Positions 61,985-64,000 of a stretch of DNA of 64,000 nucleotides are shown here, piece after piece (position 1 is the stretch's first letter; each line of letters opens with the position of its first letter). This stretch comes from an uncultured Clostridia bacterium. GTDB lineage: Bacteria; Bacillota; Clostridia; Christensenellales; Pumilibacteraceae. Made by a program: the position numbers and the translations under genes. The notes beneath the pieces are model-generated. The model did no database searches. It was given only the letters and a program-made list of their open reading frames with translations, and was not told the DNA's origin. The stretch spans positions 62,001-126,000 of the forward strand of contig CAMWMF010000001.1 in the NCBI GenBank assembly GCA_947175335.1. Reading direction: 5' to 3'.

Positions 61985-64000
61985 ATGAACATGAAAAAGA
62001 AATTTTTAATTTTCGCGTTGGCAGTTATAGCGTCGGTGTTGGCGGTCGCTCTTTGCGGATGCAAGTCCGAGCCTGCGGCGGACAACGGCGATTGCTACGT
62101 TATATGCGACGACGGCAACGGTCGCACCTATCGCTTTGACGACGGTAATGAACTGGTTGCCTTCTACCAATACAATCCCGACCTGACGCTGACATTTACG
62201 TTTACTTACTATTCCAAACAGACGAACGAAGTCAATAGGTCGTACGCATTGGATGAAGTGTCTTGTAACTTCCCCCAGGTAAGGAAATATGACTTTACAG
62301 TAAGGAACGGCGGGGTTGAAAACAAAGCCAGTCTGAAAGTAATAGTTTCTGCGCAGGCGGTTTCGGCGCAGCTTGCCGAGGGCAGAGCGCTTGTACGCCA
62401 CGTGGCCGAGGACGCGGGCGAAACGTACTCATTTAAGCCGCAGATTACGGGCAATTACACGATTTCGTGCATGGTTGACGAGGGTAGCCCTGACACGGTG
62501 GATTACATACTCACCGACATAAACGGCGTACCAGTCGATGGTAAATTGCAGCAGGGGTGGATTTACTACTTGCATGTTTGTGTGACGAAGAACAATATGT
62601 TTCTCGCCAACGTTACCGTATCTACCACCGTCACGTTCACTCCACCCGAAATTAAATTCGGCGATAACAACGTTAATTTAGAATATTATGGCAATATATT
62701 TGCCTTTACTCCCGAAGAACACGGAGTCTATTCCTTCACCGATGATACGGACTTCCTTGGCGGTGCTTACGAGATTTTAGACGGCGAAACGTATGAAAGA
62801 ATTACCGATAGCCAATGGGAAAACGAAGCGGTGCTTTACGCCGGCAATCGCTATTATATCAACAGTCAGGTGGGATATGAAACGCCGACAACTGCCGTTC
62901 TTACCGTTAAGCGCATAGATAGCGGAGCGACGGACAGACGGCTTTCGCCCGATACGGAAGCGGAACTTGAATGGTACGAGTTTTATACAATAAGCGTAGA
63001 TAAACACGCAAACTATCATTTTGAACTGCAATCGGATACGTCGGCGGGCGCAATTACTTTTGATATTTACGACGTAGACTTATCGTCGGTCAATCGGAGC
63101 TTTGACTTTGTAGAAAATTATGAGTTGGATACCGTGCTGGAAGCGGGCACTTATATAATAAGAACGACGGATGATTGCAAGCTTACTTACTCCTTTGCTC
63201 CCCAAACCATAGGCGAGGAAAAACTGTATGCGCGCGTAAAGGCGGGCGAATGGATTTCATTTAAACCGCCCGTATCCTGCGCATATACCTACGCAACCGA
63301 TAACAGTAGCAACGTTACTATTACCGATACCGACGGCAACGCGGCGGACGGTGTGCTGAGCGCGAGCGCGGAATACTATATTTGTTGCGACGCCGACGAC
63401 TGGGTTACGTTAATCCCCACGACAGAAACAATCAAGATACACAACGCCGAAATTGAGGCGGTCGACGGCAAAGCCGTATCGTTCAAGCCGATAGTTGGGG
63501 GTAAATACGCGATTTTCGGCGCGACGGAGATTAAAATTGTAGACGCGAGGCGCTTAACCGCCGTTGATATAACCGACGAAACTTACGGTTATTCGGTTTG
63601 GCTTAAAGAGGACACGGACTATATTGCCGTGGTTAAGGCGGGCACACTCACTTACGGGAACAGTGTTATTACCAAGTTCTATCCCGCGGCGATAGCCAAC
63701 GATTTGACCACGCAGACGAAAGTCTATCAAGGCTCATACAGACGCATAGAGCTGCCCGTCGGCGGCGATGTTACGGTGGCAAAGCGTACGAACTACGGCG
63801 AAGTAAAAATGACGCTTACCGATGCGGATTTCCAAGAAATTGCAACCGCGGTAAATACCGTTTCCGCCAAAAATCTGCAGGCGGGCACTTATTACGTTAA
63901 ATGTACTTTCAACTACGGCCCGCAGACGATAGGATATACCGAGTATCCCCACCTTGCGGGCGACGACGATACGGTTGCCGTTGAAGAGGGCGTTTCTTAC
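61985..64000 (+). CDS. large surface lipoprotein (3' end outside window)
   Basis: The frame is open from the ATG at 61985 to the window edge, at least 672 residues. The signal ends in the lipobox LCGC (Cys26), so the protein should be membrane-anchored outside. The rest is beta-rich with repeated modules of about 90-100 residues ending in patterns such as GNYTISC, HGVYSFTDD, NYHFELQS, GTYIIRTTDD and GKYAIFG, each a 'G-x-Y-x-h' strand, suggesting tandem Ig-like or pre-peptidase-like folds. No catalytic motif is seen in the visible part. Codon use and GC are host-like again, marking the end of the accessory island. Confidence 0.8.
   Translation, partial: MNMKKKFLIFALAVIASVLAVALCGCKSEPAADNGDCYVICDDGNGRTYRFDDGNELVAFYQYNPDLTLTFTFTYYSKQTNEVNRSYALDEVSCNFPQVRKYDFTVRNGGVENKASLKVIVSAQAVSAQLAEGRALVRHVAEDAGETYSFKPQITGNYTISCMVDEGSPDTVDYILTDINGVPVDGKLQQGWIYYLHVCVTKNNMFLANVTVSTTVTFTPPEIKFGDNNVNLEYYGNIFAFTPEEHGVYSFTDDTDFLGGAYEILDGETYERITDSQWENEAVLYAGNRYYINSQVGYETPTTAVLTVKRIDSGATDRRLSPDTEAELEWYEFYTISVDKHANYHFELQSDTSAGAITFDIYDVDLSSVNRSFDFVENYELDTVLEAGTYIIRTTDDCKLTYSFAPQTIGEEKLYARVKAGEWISFKPPVSCAYTYATDNSSNVTITDTDGNAADGVLSASAEYYICCDADDWVTLIPTTETIKIHNAEIEAVDGKAVSFKPIVGGKYAIFGATEIKIVDARRLTAVDITDETYGYSVWLKEDTDYIAVVKAGTLTYGNSVITKFYPAAIANDLTTQTKVYQGSYRRIELPVGGDVTVAKRTNYGEVKMTLTDADFQEIATAVNTVSAKNLQAGTYYVKCTFNYGPQTIGYTEYPHLAGDDDTVAVEEGVSY

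Noticed and set aside
1..64000. CRISPR arrays, rRNA or tRNA genes
   Set aside because: No regularly spaced identical repeats and no recognisable rRNA or tRNA core sequence were seen on reading the window.

Overview
The window reads as a chromosomal segment of an anaerobic Bacillota (Clostridia-type) bacterium, probably an uncultured gut lineage. The reasons are the many consensus sigma-A promoters (TTGACA or similar, 17 bp, TATAAT), purine-rich ribosome binding sites, numerous lipoproteins with Gly/Ala-Cys lipoboxes, a stand-alone Spo0A-type DNA-binding domain, a LplB/LplC/MsmX-type sugar ABC system and methylglyoxal synthase. This placement is inference; there is no rRNA in the window and I saw no tRNA or CRISPR array.

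Region 1 (1-21.4 kb) is a core-like chromosome: an M6 metalloprotease lipoprotein (cut by the window edge), a 5'-3' exonuclease, a short cis-prenyltransferase, a surface transglutaminase-like protein, proS, a cysteine desulfidase-like Fe-S protein, a small redox/hydrolase cluster divergent from a LysR regulator, a D12-class adenine methylase, a BvgS-like hybrid kinase, malic enzyme and the Spo0A-C protein.

Region 2 (21.5-23.8 kb and 38.8-40.9 kb) carries two paralogous copies of a secreted C39-like cysteine peptidase gene followed by a single-pass membrane protein. The second copy is preceded by an intact ECF-type sigma factor; the first has only a decayed 3' scrap of one. A shared promoter-like motif (GGAAAAATT, about 14 nt, TGTA) lies before both peptidase genes and recurs downstream. 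I read this as a sigma / peptidase / membrane anti-sigma module.

Region 3 (23.8-38.7 kb) is a fructan/sucrose utilisation locus: a LacI regulator divergent from a ten-gene operon with two permeases, a solute-binding lipoprotein, a YesL-like membrane protein, two carbohydrate-binding surface lipoproteins, a cytoplasmic GH32, a surface GH32-like lipoprotein, a PfkB fructokinase and an MsmX-like ATPase with an unusual domain insertion.

Region 4 (about 41.1-61.9 kb) is a markedly AT-rich accessory island. It holds a SIR2-HerA antiphage pair, a restriction-modification locus with a GHKL-TIR-like fusion protein, a decayed tyrosine recombinase, a HEPN / nucleotidyltransferase pair, and an eight-gene operon (51.0-60.5 kb). 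The first three genes of that operon match, in order and family, the Campylobacter pathway that makes cytidine diphosphoramidate; the rest are two histidine phosphatases, a membrane protein, a large STAND ATPase with a SIR2-like N terminus and an FGE-like C terminus, and an unknown protein. Two diverged copies of a 196-bp element, derived from the 3' end of the Region 2 membrane-protein gene plus the shared promoter motif, sit directly upstream of the SIR2-HerA operon and of the phosphoramidate-type operon. The island ends in a frameshifted sigma-like gene of mobile-element type, after which base composition returns to that of the host with a large lipoprotein gene running off the right edge.
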